From the NCBI GenBank assembly GCA_015179125.1, contig WHVA01000384.1:49078-113077 (forward strand): 64,000 bases of DNA, written 5' to 3'. Each line of letters begins with the position of its first letter. Positions within the stretch are counted from its first letter, which is position 1. This DNA comes from Gautieria morchelliformis (Eukaryota; Basidiomycota; Agaricomycetes; Gomphales; Gomphaceae). The position numbers and the translations under genes were made by a program. Under the pieces are notes generated by a model that saw nothing but the letters and a program-made list of their open reading frames with translations, was not told where the DNA came from and did not search any database. Positions 38,801 through 49,921 of this stretch are shown piece after piece.

Positions 38801-40099
38801 GCATCGGGTTTGCCCATGGTGCGGCCGGGGTGGTGGTGGAGCATGAAGTCGAACCGGGACAGGTGTAGGGACCACCATGCTTGTCGTCGGTTCAACTTCT
38901 TAGACGTGCGGAAGTACTCGAGGTTCTTGTGGTCTGTCCAGATCTCAAATGGGCATAGAGCACCCTTGAGGAAGTGTCACCACTCCTCCAGCGCTCGGAT
39001 GATTGCCAGCATCTCCTTGTCGTGGATCTCGTAGTTCCGCTCTACCGGACTAAGGCTTTTAGAGAAGAAGGCAATCGGATGCCACCCCCCACCATCTTCT
39101 GATGACTGTTGCGACAAGACCGCTCTGGTAGCTGTGTCAGAAGAATCTGCCTCGACTTGATAAGGGCGAGAGTCGTCGGGAAAGATCAGGACCGGGGCAG
39201 AAGTGATCAGCTCCTTGAGTTTGTCAAAGGAGGCCTGCTCCGGCTCTCCCCACCGCCATCCAACCTCCTTCTTGGTGAGGTCAAAGAGGGCACAGGTGTG
39301 GCAGGAGAAGTCCTTGATGAACCGCCGGTAGAAATTGACAAACCCAATGAAGGACTGGACCTCCTTCTTGTTCTGCGGCACAGGCCATTCCGATACACCG
39401 GAAACTTTGACCAGGTCCATTTCCACCTTTCCTTCCGACACAATCACCCCAAGATACTCTATCCGCATCCGCTCAAACTCACACTTTTCCAGCTTGAGAC
39501 ACAGGTTGTACTCCCGGAGCCGTTCCAGCACTCTCCGCACCACCTCCCGATGTTCCGACATTGTTTTGGTGAAGATGAGGATGTCATTGAGGTAGACGCA
39601 GACAACCCCTTCTGCTATCATGTCACGGAAGATGTCATTCATCACCGTCTGGAACGTGGCAGGACTGTTGGTGAGGCCAAAGAACATGACCTGTGGCTCA
39701 AAAAGTCCTCGGTTGGTGCGGAATGCGGCCTTCCACTCGTCTGCCTCCCGGATCGGAACATTATTGAAGCCCCAGCAGACATCCAGCTTAGTAAGTACCT
39801 TGCCCCGCGGAGTTGTGTGATCAGTTTGGAAATGAGTGGAATGGGGTACCGGTTCTTGATCGTGATCACATTCAAGGCCTGGTAATCCTGCACCAGTCTG
39901 AGCGAGCCGTCTTTCTTCTTGATGAAGAACACCGGAGATGCCATGGGTGACTTGGAAGGGCGGATCCTCCCTGTACGGAGGTTTCCTGCAAGGAATGCAT
40001 CGAGCTCTACCTTCTCCTTGGGTGACAGCAGGTAGACCTTGCAGTTGGTGGGCTTTGACCCAGGCTCCAACTCGATGGCATGGTCCCACAGCTTCCGTA
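35809..40099 (-). pseudogene. Element A pol 3' part: RT, RNase H, integrase, chromodomain (broken)
   Basis: Reading from 40099 down: RT starts VYLLSPKEKVELDAFL and SPVFFIKKKDGSLRLVQDY, with a frameshift near 39.80 kb. The palm motif reads VYLNDILIF, where Y-x-D-D is expected, so one catalytic Asp is Asn. RNase H-like VEADSSDTATRAVLSQ follows, then a TGA at about 38.97 kb where Arg is expected (EEW*HFLKG). The zinc-binding CDLCLRTKAQ meets a second TGA at about 38.33 kb. The integrase core has ISDRGPQFV and AYHPQGDGQTERVNQEL; its 3' end is replaced by about 170 bp of unrelated sequence (37.74-37.91 kb). After unit D1 come YLGPFTVMRRVGRNAYHL and a chromodomain (EEHYVVEQILDSW; FLVKWEG) with a 1-nt deletion at about 35.98 kb. 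Confidence 0.85.
36381..37654 (+). repeat. Unit D1: solo LTR-like insertion in element A (1274 bp)
   Basis: It begins TGTCAAGATTGG, ends CACGTCATGACA, and is flanked by AAGGG at 36376-36380 and 37655-37659. Removing it restores the A pol frame (ALV-KAKDDM). No coding domain is seen inside. The last 240 bp (37415-37654) are a diverged tandem copy of the preceding 240 bp, both ending GTCATGACA. Confidence 0.85.
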
Positions 40100-40654
40100 T
40101 GTCATGACACGTTTATTTCCCATACTCAGAAGATCGGTTTTCCTATTTTCACACCCCACCTTCATGTTCGTTCCGATCACCATTGTCATGTTTGGCAACC
40201 AATTCTTGCTGTTCATGCCAACTACTATAGCCATGCCGTCAAACGCACGATCGACGTCTTGGGACTGACTCGGCAGTCGTCGCTGGGTCTACCACCTCCT
40301 CTGCGCGACCCTCTTCCAATGGTGTTCTGGTAGTTGGATTGTCATGACCTGTGTATTTCCCCTTTTGCTACTCCTCTCCAGTGTTTGCTCGGCTTCGCCC
40401 CCCACCTCGACCTCTCCTCCTCTATGTCACCTCTGTTCACCCTTCCTCGTATTTCGCTGAACAACCATTCGCTGCTCGCATCATTCGCCAGCAGGCACAC
40501 CATCAAATCACGATCGACATCCCTATCCGGCATGATGGCTTGTCAGTAACTCCATCAGCTTCTCGATCCAACCCCCTTTTGGTGTTCATATGAGCAGGGT
40601 GCGTTCGCGGGACGTCCTACCCGTGGGTCGTGTGGGATCAACCCAGTAGGTGAA

Positions 40655-40867
40655 TGTAAATAACCCGTGTATCTACATGTACATTAGTTATTACATAATC
40701 CCAGTGGGCCCCTTAGGGACCCACTGTATAGTTTATGCGTGGGAACCGGCTAGCGGTCCCCATCGCATCTTACCCTTATACTGTCACTACGTAGCATCAG
40801 AATACCACACATTGGTCAAGTTCTGTCGTGCTCTTGTGACCTAAGGCTTAAGATAGACATCTTTACA
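40655..40867 (+). repeat. 5' LTR of element C (213 bp)
   Basis: Begins TGTAAATAACCCGTGTATC and ends ATCTTTACA. It contains a GC-rich hairpin GTGGGCCCCTTAGGGACCCAC-like arm pair at about 40.71 kb. Nearly identical to 49036-49248. Confidence 0.92.
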
Positions 40868-41005
40868 CCTTTTTGAACTATCCTGCGGTTGATCGCCACA
40901 CGACCAACCAATAGTGGATTCGAAGCAATCTTGAAAAAGATCGCTGCGTCGACGACTAAACATCGTTGAGACCCTCTAGTAGACCTTCTACTGTCGGCTG
41001 CGAGC

Positions 41006-44000
41006 ATGATGATTCCACACAGTCGAAGACGGACACGAGCGACGAGCTCAAGGTCCACACCCCAGGCGCAGCCCAGTGACACGACGGCTGACGCTATCCT
41101 GGACCAAGAGAACAGGACGATAGAAGACGGAGAGATCGTAGATCTCACCGCCCTCGTCCCCTCAGTAGAGGACGAGGAAAACCCCGACCACGTCTCGTCG
41201 AGCGTGGCCGAAGAAGAGACGATGCCGAGCAACGAGCCGGCACCGCCCCCCCATCTCCCTCTGCCCAAGGACAAAGGAAAGGGCAGAGAAGTCTCGCCGT
41301 CGTCAGACGGTAGAGCAACAACGTCGAGATGGGCACAAAGCCACGACTCGAACCGACGCTCACGAAGTAGAGCAACGACGATCGTCCCTGAAGGAGGATG
41401 GCGGCAAAAGAGACGAGCCCCAGACGATGGTCAGGACTCGGAATACTCGAGCTCTAGTCACAAGAGCTCGAGGGCTCACGCCATCGACCACAAGACGGCA
41501 GAGGCCCTGAACAAACAGGTGCAGGCTGCGCTGCACTGAAGTACGCTGACGCGCCACAAGCACGATCAACTGGCATCGCAGCTTGACAACGCCGCCGCCG
41601 CCCTAATGGCAATCGGCAAGGAACTCCACCAGGCGGAGGAGGTCAGGCTGCAAGACGCAGCCACGCTGGAGGATGTCCAGAAAGCACTCCGCCCACGTGG
41701 GGAACGCGACGCAACTCGTCCGAGCTCGCGACAGTCCGCAGCTAACGAACGCAGTCGCGACGCACGCTGAAAGGAGGGAGACAAACAGCGAATGCCGCCG
41801 CCAGCCGTCCCGGTCGAACAGGATGTAAGGTTCGGGAACGAACCTCAGGAGCAACCGGCTGCCCCAACGGACAGCCGTAAGACGATCCAACAGATCGTTA
41901 GGGAGCAGGTTGCCTCAGAGCCTGACTCTGAAACGACGACCGAGAGCTTAGAGCTCGAAGTCGCACACTGGCAGCGTAAAGAAGCCGCAGCCGCGCGCCG
42001 CCACACACGGGCACTCGAGCTACTAGCAAAGAACGCTGAAGAGACGGTGGCCCACAGCCACACCGCTCAGCTGCCCGACGAGCAGCTCACGCAGGCCGTA
42101 CAGGACGCACGGCAAGCGCGCGCAGCCTACAACAGCAGGCTACGGATCCGCAACGCGGGACTGACCGGGGACACCAGGCACAAAACGCCCCCGGAACCGA
42201 GAGCACAAAATGCTCCCGATCCCGAGCCCGATCCGGGCCCAGGGCCCGTCAGGGCATATAACAGCCTGCCCCACGCGGCGTCACAACCGCGCGAGCGATC
42301 CATGGCCCCAACGGAAGGCCAGGGAATCCCTGACCAGGCCGACGTCGTACCAATGGAGCCGTACGACGGGATCACATGGATGATCCGCGTGGCGTTGGCA
42401 GACGCCGCGGACACAGACCCGGAGAAGTCTGTGCTAGCGAAGGCCGGCGTAAAATTGGCCCACCCCGAGCCATATGCAGGGGGATCAGACCTCGAAGAGT
42501 TTGAAATCTTCGTGGCAGCCATCCTACGATGGCTGAAAATGAATTGCCTCCTAGGGCCAACCAGCATAGACATGCAGGTTGGCTACGTGGGCACTCGCCT
42601 CACCGGCGAAGCCCAGGAGTGGTTCCTTCGAAACGTAGAACGCTTCGATCGCCAGGTCTGCAGCTGGACACTGGAAACTGTGATGCAAGGCCTTCAAAAA
42701 AGGTTCCTGCACACACTGACCTACCATCACGCATTGAATAAGTTCGACGCGGTCATGCAAGGCATGAAAACCGTTCAGGAGATGCTGAACGAGCTCACGA
42801 AATACACGGCACGTATGATACAGCTGCCAGACGAGTACACGTTCCGGAGACGGTTCGTATTGGCGCTGCACGAAACGCTGCGCAACGAGGTCCTCAAAAA
42901 GGGCTATAATGCCGAGAGCAGCTCAATAGAGCAACTCTTCGAGACAGCCCGGATGATCGAGGAGGTATCCCGATACAACATGGGGATGCGCCGCGCAGAA
43001 AGCGCAGCAGCAACGGCAAGCGCCGCCCGGCTCACAGGGAGCAAGCCGTTGACACAAACGGGCCTGACCAGGCCCAGCCTGTTCGCGAGAAGCGGAACAG
43101 GACAACGGCTACTGCCCTCACGCCCAGCACAAGCTGGACGCCCGCCTGAAGCTAAACAGCCTCAAGCGTCAGGGTCGTCCCCGCGACCTGCCCCACCGAC
43201 GAAAATGTCGGGCCGGCCCAACGACAGGCCCAGCGGCAGCCAAAGCAACACCACATGCTTTGAATGCGGCCAACCTGGCCACAAGAAGGCAGAGTGCCCC
43301 CGGCTTAGGTCCGGTATAAGGACAGCGGCCGTGAGGCACGACGGTGAAGCCGAGGATCCGGAGATGGATCTCGGTCAAAACTCTCTTCAGCAGATTGATG
43401 AAGAGGGGGAGGGTGATCCCCAACCCAACGACACTCCGGATAATGGAGACATGCCCGCTGAAGAGTGGGACCCTGAGCCGTCCCAATACTATGAATGGGA
43501 CGAAGAGGTGGAGGACACCACCTACAGGTCCAGCGCGATCAGATTCGCACTGGAAGACGAAACCGCCACGAAGGTCATGGCGGCACGCACATCGGTCATG
43601 CCAGACAAGGCGGCCGAACCGGTGTATCACCACCGAAGCAAACACAGGACGCGGCCAACGCGTCCGCGCAGTGAGAACCGTACCCTATCGGGGTACTGGG
43701 AAATAAACGGCGTAAAAGCCCACTGCCTGCTAGATAGCGGCAGCAAAGGGGTACTGCTGTCCCCCGAGTTCACGCGAGCTACAGGGATGAAGACGTTCTC
43801 CCTGGAGCAACCAATCGCGCTGCAGCTAGCCTGCATAGGCAGCCGTTCCACGATCAACTATGGAACAAACACAACCATCAAGTTTGGTCGTGGGACATAC
43901 GACGAATATTTCGACGTAGCAAACGTCGAATATTACGATGCGATCTTAGGGACACCGTTCCTAAGGAGATTCGGCATAACCCTGGACTTCTTGAGCCCAG

Positions 44001-45751
44001 GGACGAGTCGCAAGGGAAACGAGGTGATCCCCACGGGCAAGGTCTCATTCGACGATGACGAATCGAAGAACGAGGACAAAGGGCCACGGGTGAGCATGAT
44101 CACCCAGGCGCCGAAGCCAAACCTGGCTCATTGAAGCCAGGAGGACGAGTCGCGGGACGACTTGTCCTCGAACTCACCCTACAGTCGTAGGGAGAGACGC
44201 TCTCACCTAACGGTGAAAGCGATGGGAAAGAGGAAAGCGGGCCCGCGCGCCGCGGGACCTAATAGACGCCAACAGCGCCTAATGGCTTCTAAGCCAACCA
44301 CTACCATCATCCTCACGGATGATGACCTTCCTTGCCTCCGCAAGGAATGGATGGAAAGAATCACTGACCTAGTCAGTGGAATTCCATTAGAACTCCCGCC
44401 ACTGCGGGAGATCAACCATGAGATCAACCTCATCGATCCCAACAAGCACATGCGGTATCGACTACTGAAATGCCCCGAACACTTCCGAGAGGAACTGTCG
44501 GCAAAGATAGAACGATACACCACTGCAAAGTGGTGGATTCCGGCAGTAGCGCAGCAGGCAGTGCCCATGCTGTGTGTGCCGAAGAAGAATGGTACGTTGA
44601 GAACCGTCTTCGATCTGCGCCAGCAGAATGAAAACACGGTGAAGGACGTCACACCCTTCCCGGATCAGGATATCATACGCAGCGACATGGCTCGCTGCCA
44701 ATATCGAACTAAACTCGATATGTCAGAAGCATATGAGCAGATCCGGATTCATCCGGATCACGTAGCAAAGACAGCCTTTGCCACGATCCTCGGCACCTTC
44801 AGGAGCCAGGTGATACAGATGGGGGACTGTAACGCCCCATCAACATTCCAATGGCTGATGACAGCCATTTTCCGCGACTGCATAGGTCGCTTCATCCATG
44901 TATACATGGACGACATCTTCATATTCTCGCTCTCAATACAAGAGCATGAAGAACACCTCTACATCGTCTTTGACAGACTGAGGAAGAATCACCTCTTTCT
45001 GAGCAAGAAAAAGGTGGACCTCTACTCCATCCGAATGGAGTGCCTCGGCCATATGATTGATGGCCAAGGGGTACATGCCGACGAGGATAAGATGCAACGC
45101 ATCCGCAAGTGGCGCAGGCCACGGACGTTCAACGACGTCCAGTGTTTCCTCGGGCTGGTACAGTATCTGGCACACTACATGCCGGATGTTAGCGCATATA
45201 CCACCCCGCTATCAGGCTGTGCGCGTAATAACCGTCCATTCGAATGGACACCACTGCTTGACAAATGCTGGCAAAGCATTAAGGCATTGGCCTGTAAGGC
45301 CTCGATCCTGCGTCCAATAGACGCAAGGTGCCCAGAGCCGATCTGGGTGATCACCGACGGATCAAAAGCCGGTGTCGGTGCGGTCTACGGCCAAGGTCCT
45401 GACTGGAAAACTTGTCGACCAGCCGGCTTCTTGTCAAAGAAGTTCAGCATTGCTCAGCAACACTACCGGACTCACGAGCACGAGACGATCGTGGTGCTCG
45501 AGGCTCTCATGAAATGGGAGGACAAACTGCTGGGGCGAAGGTTCACCCTCGTCACAGACCACAAGGGGCTCGAGTACTTCGAGACCCAAAAGAGCCTATC
45601 TGACCGACAGGTCAGATGGTGGGAGTTTCTATCCCGGTTCAATTTCAACACCGTTCATGTAGACGGTGTAGAGAACAAGGTAGCGGACTGCCTGTCGCGC
45701 TACTACGAGAGCGACACGAGTGATGACAATCACCCGGACCACGTCTGTTAG
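41006..45751 (+). pseudogene. Element C gag-protease-RT-RNase H frame broken by three TGA codons
   Basis: One continuous frame from the ATG at 41006 to the TAG at 45749-45751, interrupted only by TGA at 41537-41539, 41768-41770 and 44132-44134; each would be Arg if CGA were restored by one CpG transition. Order: charged N-terminus; gag with SDLEEFEIFVAAILRWLKMN; zinc knuckle CFECGQPGHKKAEC (about 43.26 kb); protease CLLDSGSKGVLLSPEF with intact D-S-G (43.73 kb); RT with VPKKNGTLRTVFDLRQQNEN and an intact palm YMDDIFIF (44.9 kb); RNase H with VITDGSKAGVGAVYGQG and VTDHKGLEYF (45.35-45.56 kb). The frame ends where the B LTR begins, just after KVADCLSRYYESD, so integrase is absent. Confidence 0.88.
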
Positions 45752-47224
45752 GGATCATCCACAAAGTAGCTACCTATTTATGAACATTTACTAGGTAGTT
45801 AATTAGTTTCAAATGTCCTCAAGGAAGGTTGTATTAATATTTCTATGCTACACTCACATTGGGTCCACAAGATACAACAATCTCTTGATAGTTTAGCTAA
45901 GAATTCCCCACGGTCACATGACTATCACATGACCTCAAAACAGCTCAAAGTCACCTGATCATCCACAGTCACCTGACAATCACCTGACCTCAAAGTCACC
46001 TGATTATCTACAGTCACCTGACAATCACCTGACCTCAAAGTCACTTGATTATCTACGGTCACCTGACAATCACATGACACAGTCACATGACCTCAATCCA
46101 GCATGAAGTCACATGACTTTCCTTCATCACATGATAATCACATGAGCGTGGGAGTTTCTTACATACTCTTAGCTTTACTGTCACAGAGCTGTGACTTTAA
46201 CCCAATATAGCAATAGAACCTTCCACAGCCTTCCAATAGTTTCCAAACCTTTCCTGAAGCTTCTCTAAGCTTCCACAAGGTTCTTCACAGTAGTAGAAGC
46301 CTCTACAAGGTTCCTGGCAGTAGTTACATAAGCTAGATAGATGCAGTATAAATAGCCTGCAGTTTTAGCAGTGAAGCAATCAATCATCTTTCACCCAAAC
46401 CACTCATACCTTGAGTAACTGAAGTGTGACTTCAACACAGCCTTGTACCGAAGTACTGGCTCACTGACTTGGCTACAGTCTAAGATTGCAGCAACTCTGA
46501 TTGGCTCTGAGAAGTACAAGAGTGCTCTATTTTAATTGCAGCAGGCTCTGACTAATCGCGCTGCGAACAGCAACATTACTAAGAGTAACTGATTAGTAAT
46601 CCTGTACCATTAGACGCCACTCTGAGCAGTGATCTAATAGACTTGGTTATTAGTTATTCAATTCACACAATAGATTATTAACTTAACTCTGAGTTAAGTG
46701 GGTTAATAGCCTTTTGAGTAATTGATCTTTCTTGATCAATCAACGCACTACAGATATTAACCTAACTCAGGGTAAGTGAGTTAATATCCTACGTTTGTTG
46801 AGTTGGAAAACCAGAAAAGCCACAAGAATAGTGACATACTTGAACTGAGGAAGAGTTCAAGCGCAGAACTATCTTTTCACGTCTTGGGGATTATTGTTGT
46901 CTTTAATTCACTCGACCCGCGGTCCTAAGACTCTAGGTAGCTTTCCCCTTAAAGTATCTGGACCCTTGGACGCCTAATAACATTCTTTGACCTCACAAAG
47001 TATTGCACAATCTAAGAACTACACGTGTTCAGTTAAATCTCTATTGCTACACTTCCTGTACCAATACTGATTCTGATTGTTCACCGGAGTATAATTTCTT
47101 AATTGGGTTCTCCGTTAAAATAGTTTCGAAGCTTGCGTGTGCTTGTAAAGTCAAATCTCTGATTGAACTTTAGAATTGTGTTTAACACCACAGTTTTACG
47201 TTTAGTTCAACGGGTTCCAAAACA
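45746..47224 (+). repeat. B LTR inside element C, without target duplication (1479 bp)
   Basis: It begins TGTTAGGGATCATCC and ends GGTTCCAAAACA. It is the same length as, and near-identical in inverted orientation to, 52400-53878. Flanking bases ACGTC and CCGCG do not match, unlike every other insertion here. It holds about 45-bp tandem repeats (45950-46090) rich in TCACCTGA/TCACATGA, and AT-rich palindromic stretches such as ACTCTGAGTTAAGTGGG. Confidence 0.88.
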
Positions 47225-48999
47225 CCGCGACCGGCACCCGCAAGGTCAAATTGCGGGATGAGGACATCGGCGACGCCGTCGATGCAGCCTGGGGATGGCT
47301 CCCATGGGGCATCGCGCATGACGCGTGGGAGGAGCCCCTCCGGGACATCCATGACCTTAAAAAGGAGGTCAAGGAGCTGGAACGCGCGGTCGAGGACCAC
47401 GACGACGCGCTCGCAACCGAGCGCGCAAGGATCAAGGAACTGGAGCAACAGCTGAGCACAGCCCAGCTCCAGGTTACCCTGGTCCACGCTGCCTCAAAAA
47501 GGCCGCGACATGACCCAGCCACGGACCCAGTGGCCGGGCCATCTTTACCTCGCGCGACGGCGCCGTTGCCGGCGCGCGTGACATCGGGGCTAGCGTCCCG
47601 ATTGTCAGCGCCGACCCCGACGACGACAACAACGGAAGGGCAGAGCGCACCTTCCGACTCTGCGTACGGCGTCCCAGATGGATGGGAGTCCGACTCATCC
47701 GTCTGGAAGACATACGACCCCGAACGGGCACAGCGGCTGGCAGAACAGCCAAAGAAAAAGCGCAAGAAATTGTGCGGCTCCCCCCACACCGTCAATGGGC
47801 TAGCCATTGCGAAGGAGAGCGCAATTACCGCTTACCTAGCGGCGTCACCGTCGCACACCAACGACCCCGCCCTTCAGCGGCGGGTAGCACAGATCGAGGC
47901 CCAGTACATCGGGCCTGGCGTGGCCCTGCCTCCACCGGGGGGGACAGTTCACCCTCCCTACCCGGGGGAGGGAGTGATCATACCACTCGGAGACCCACCG
48001 ATCTCTGAGACGGGCCTCCTACCACGGCCGGTAGGAAAGGCCCAACAGCCTCGTACTCAATGGTACGTCTGCCCGCTCGACGACCCACGCTTCGTCGAAC
48101 TCATAGCGCGGGCAAAAGAAACGCCGCAGCTCGCGCGTACGCATGAGATGATCGGCGTATTCAAACGCATCGAGCGCGAACAACGCGCTCGCAATCCCAA
48201 AAGGGATTGTCTCGTGATAGCGGGCGGCACCCCGCACGACATCGCAGCCATCCTGAAGGGTTGGATACACAACCCTGAAGGGATCCCATCCGCCATCCAT
48301 GACAACGCGGACGGCACCTTCAACCTAGATGACATGGACGTCTGGATGTGGTTGAAGGCCCTCGCGCCCCGGGTCAAAGGGGTCGCATCACCGCTCAGGG
48401 CGAGGCTACTCGACCTCTTCGGCTCGACAGACCAATGGTCGAGCCTCGTCGACGCCAGGGAAGTGCTGACGCCTCAGAGCACCACCCTGCGGCTCTCAAT
48501 CATGGGCCCATTCCCTGTGGAGGGCCGAGCCAGCCCTGACATCCCACTCGCGGAGATCGCGAGATGGTTGGCCCGCTATGCGGGAGTCACTCGCGAGCGA
48601 GTGGCACGCATTGAACATTATGTTCAACACAGCATCACCGGCGCGGCATTCAGCGCCGCTGCCCGTGAGGGCCAACAAAAGGTCATCGAGACCAGCCACG
48701 TGAGGGCCGCTGTGCCGCGACCCCTCACTCACGCCCAGCTCGACCGAGAGCTGGCGCGCTTCCGGCCCCCTCCTCAAACGGAGGACCCGGCCGTTGAGGC
48801 CATGCTCTGCGAGGACACGGGCCCCAGCACCCAAGCAGAGACCACCGCTAGTGGTGAGGCCGACCAGCCTCACCCAATCACCACCGCTGACGCGGAGGTG
48901 TCCCTGGAGGAGTCACGTGCTCCTCTGGCCCCGTACGACGACGACGTCATCGTATCGGCCACTCTAGAGGACTCCCTCATGGACGACCTCTATGAGTAG
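47225..48999 (+). pseudogene. Element C third frame, 5'-truncated, unknown function
   Basis: The frame is open from the end of the B LTR to the TAG at 48997-48999 but has no ATG near its start; it enters as KVKLRDEDIGDAVDAAWGWL, so the B LTR appears to have removed its beginning. It has a coiled coil (LKKEVKELERAVEDHDDALA), a Pro/Thr/Ser-rich linker with a basic PKKKRKKL (NLS-like), then a globular-looking part (RFVELIARAKETPQLARTHE; GWIHNPEGIPSAIHD; DMDVWMWLKALAPRVKGVAS) and an acidic end (DSLMDDLYE). I recognise no catalytic domain; gag-like or accessory roles are only guesses. Confidence 0.6.
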
Positions 49000-49023
49000 T
49001 AGTTAACCCCTATAGTTATCTAT

Positions 49024-49035
49024 AGAGGGGGAGGG
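49024..49035 (+). promoter_or_regulatory. Polypurine tract of element C
   Basis: A run of 12 purines (AGAGGGGGAGGG) immediately 5' of the right LTR, the expected position of the plus-strand DNA primer. Confidence 0.75.
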
Positions 49036-49248
49036 TGTAAATAACCCGTGTATCTACATGTACATTAGTTATTACATAATCCCAGTGGGCCCCTTAGGGA
49101 CCCACTGTATAGTTTATGCGTGGGAACCGGCTAGCGGTCCCCATCGCATCTTACCCTTATACTGTCACTACGTAGCATCAGAATACCACACATTGGTCAA
49201 GTTCTGTCATGCTCTTGTGACCTAAGGCTTAAGATAGACATCTTTACA
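49036..49248 (+). repeat. 3' LTR of element C (213 bp)
   Basis: Same ends and length as the left LTR. The only difference I see is CTGTCATGC here against CTGTCGTGC on the left. Confidence 0.92.
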
Positions 49249-49921
49249 GTGAAGAACCCATGCAGGGCAGTGTATATGCGGGCCCCAAGACATGATTTCG
49301 TACACAGGTGTCTTCGCCACCTGCACCCTCCGTTGTTTCATATTCTCCCTCTTCTCTCATTTCTATTGTATGTTTATTTCATCTATGTTGTATCATGACT
49401 GCGCACCCCTATCCAACCCTGACTCGTGACGGCCCCTTTCCTATTCACTGACACCTTACGAGCATTCGATATAAGTAGTTTACATTCGCATGTATATTCC
49501 CCAGTTCAATTACCATACGTCATTCATCTTGTGCAGCTTTGACCTCGCCGTGGTCATCATCTTAAGCCTTCTCTTGGAGATTTCCATCTTCGACTAGCAG
49601 AGGACTTAGGCATCACTGGTGAGTTCTCATACTTCATCTTCGTTACCTTAGCCTTCGAACCATTTTCTGTGCTGTTGGCGAAGGGATTGTCGAGACTTAG
49701 ACAGCCCTTCCGTGAAACCTTGTACGTTACATCGTCAAAAGTCACAGGCTATTTCGCTGCGACTGTAGATAGGGTGAGCCCCGTTTAGGCAAACCCTCTT
49801 ACCTTGTGAACATTCATTGGTTCACCTATTCACCGAATGGCATACTTATTCGCACAAGTTATTCGGGCATTCGCTGTGTTCACTAATACACGATATTAAC
49901 GCCTAAAAACCAATCTTGACA

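Larger units (their letters stand above)
40655..49248 (+). mobile_element. Element C: gypsy-type LTR retrotransposon with 213-bp LTRs
   Basis: LTRs at 40655-40867 and 49036-49248 begin TGTAAATAACCC and end CATCTTTACA. By eye they differ at one base (a CpG, G to A), suggesting a young insertion. The target duplication GTGAA is at 40650-40654 and 49249-49253. Inside are a gag-pol frame, a B LTR and a 5'-truncated third frame. A purine tract (49024-49035) precedes the 3' LTR. No integrase is visible. Confidence 0.9.
40100..49921 (-). mobile_element. Unit D2: solo LTR-like insertion, itself split by element C
   Basis: An inverted copy of D: it starts TGTCATGACACGTT and ends CCAATCTTGACA. Flanks are CCGTA (40095-40099) and CCGTG (49922-49926), a target duplication with one transition. 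Element C (40655-49248) splits it; the D sequence resumes at 49249. It separates the A protease region from RT, and without it the A frame reads PPR-KLWDHAIEL. Confidence 0.82.

Noticed and set aside
44132-44134. TGA between protease and RT of element C as programmed readthrough
   Set aside because: Two other TGA codons of the same type break the gag part, where readthrough would make no sense; shared CpG transition explains all three.
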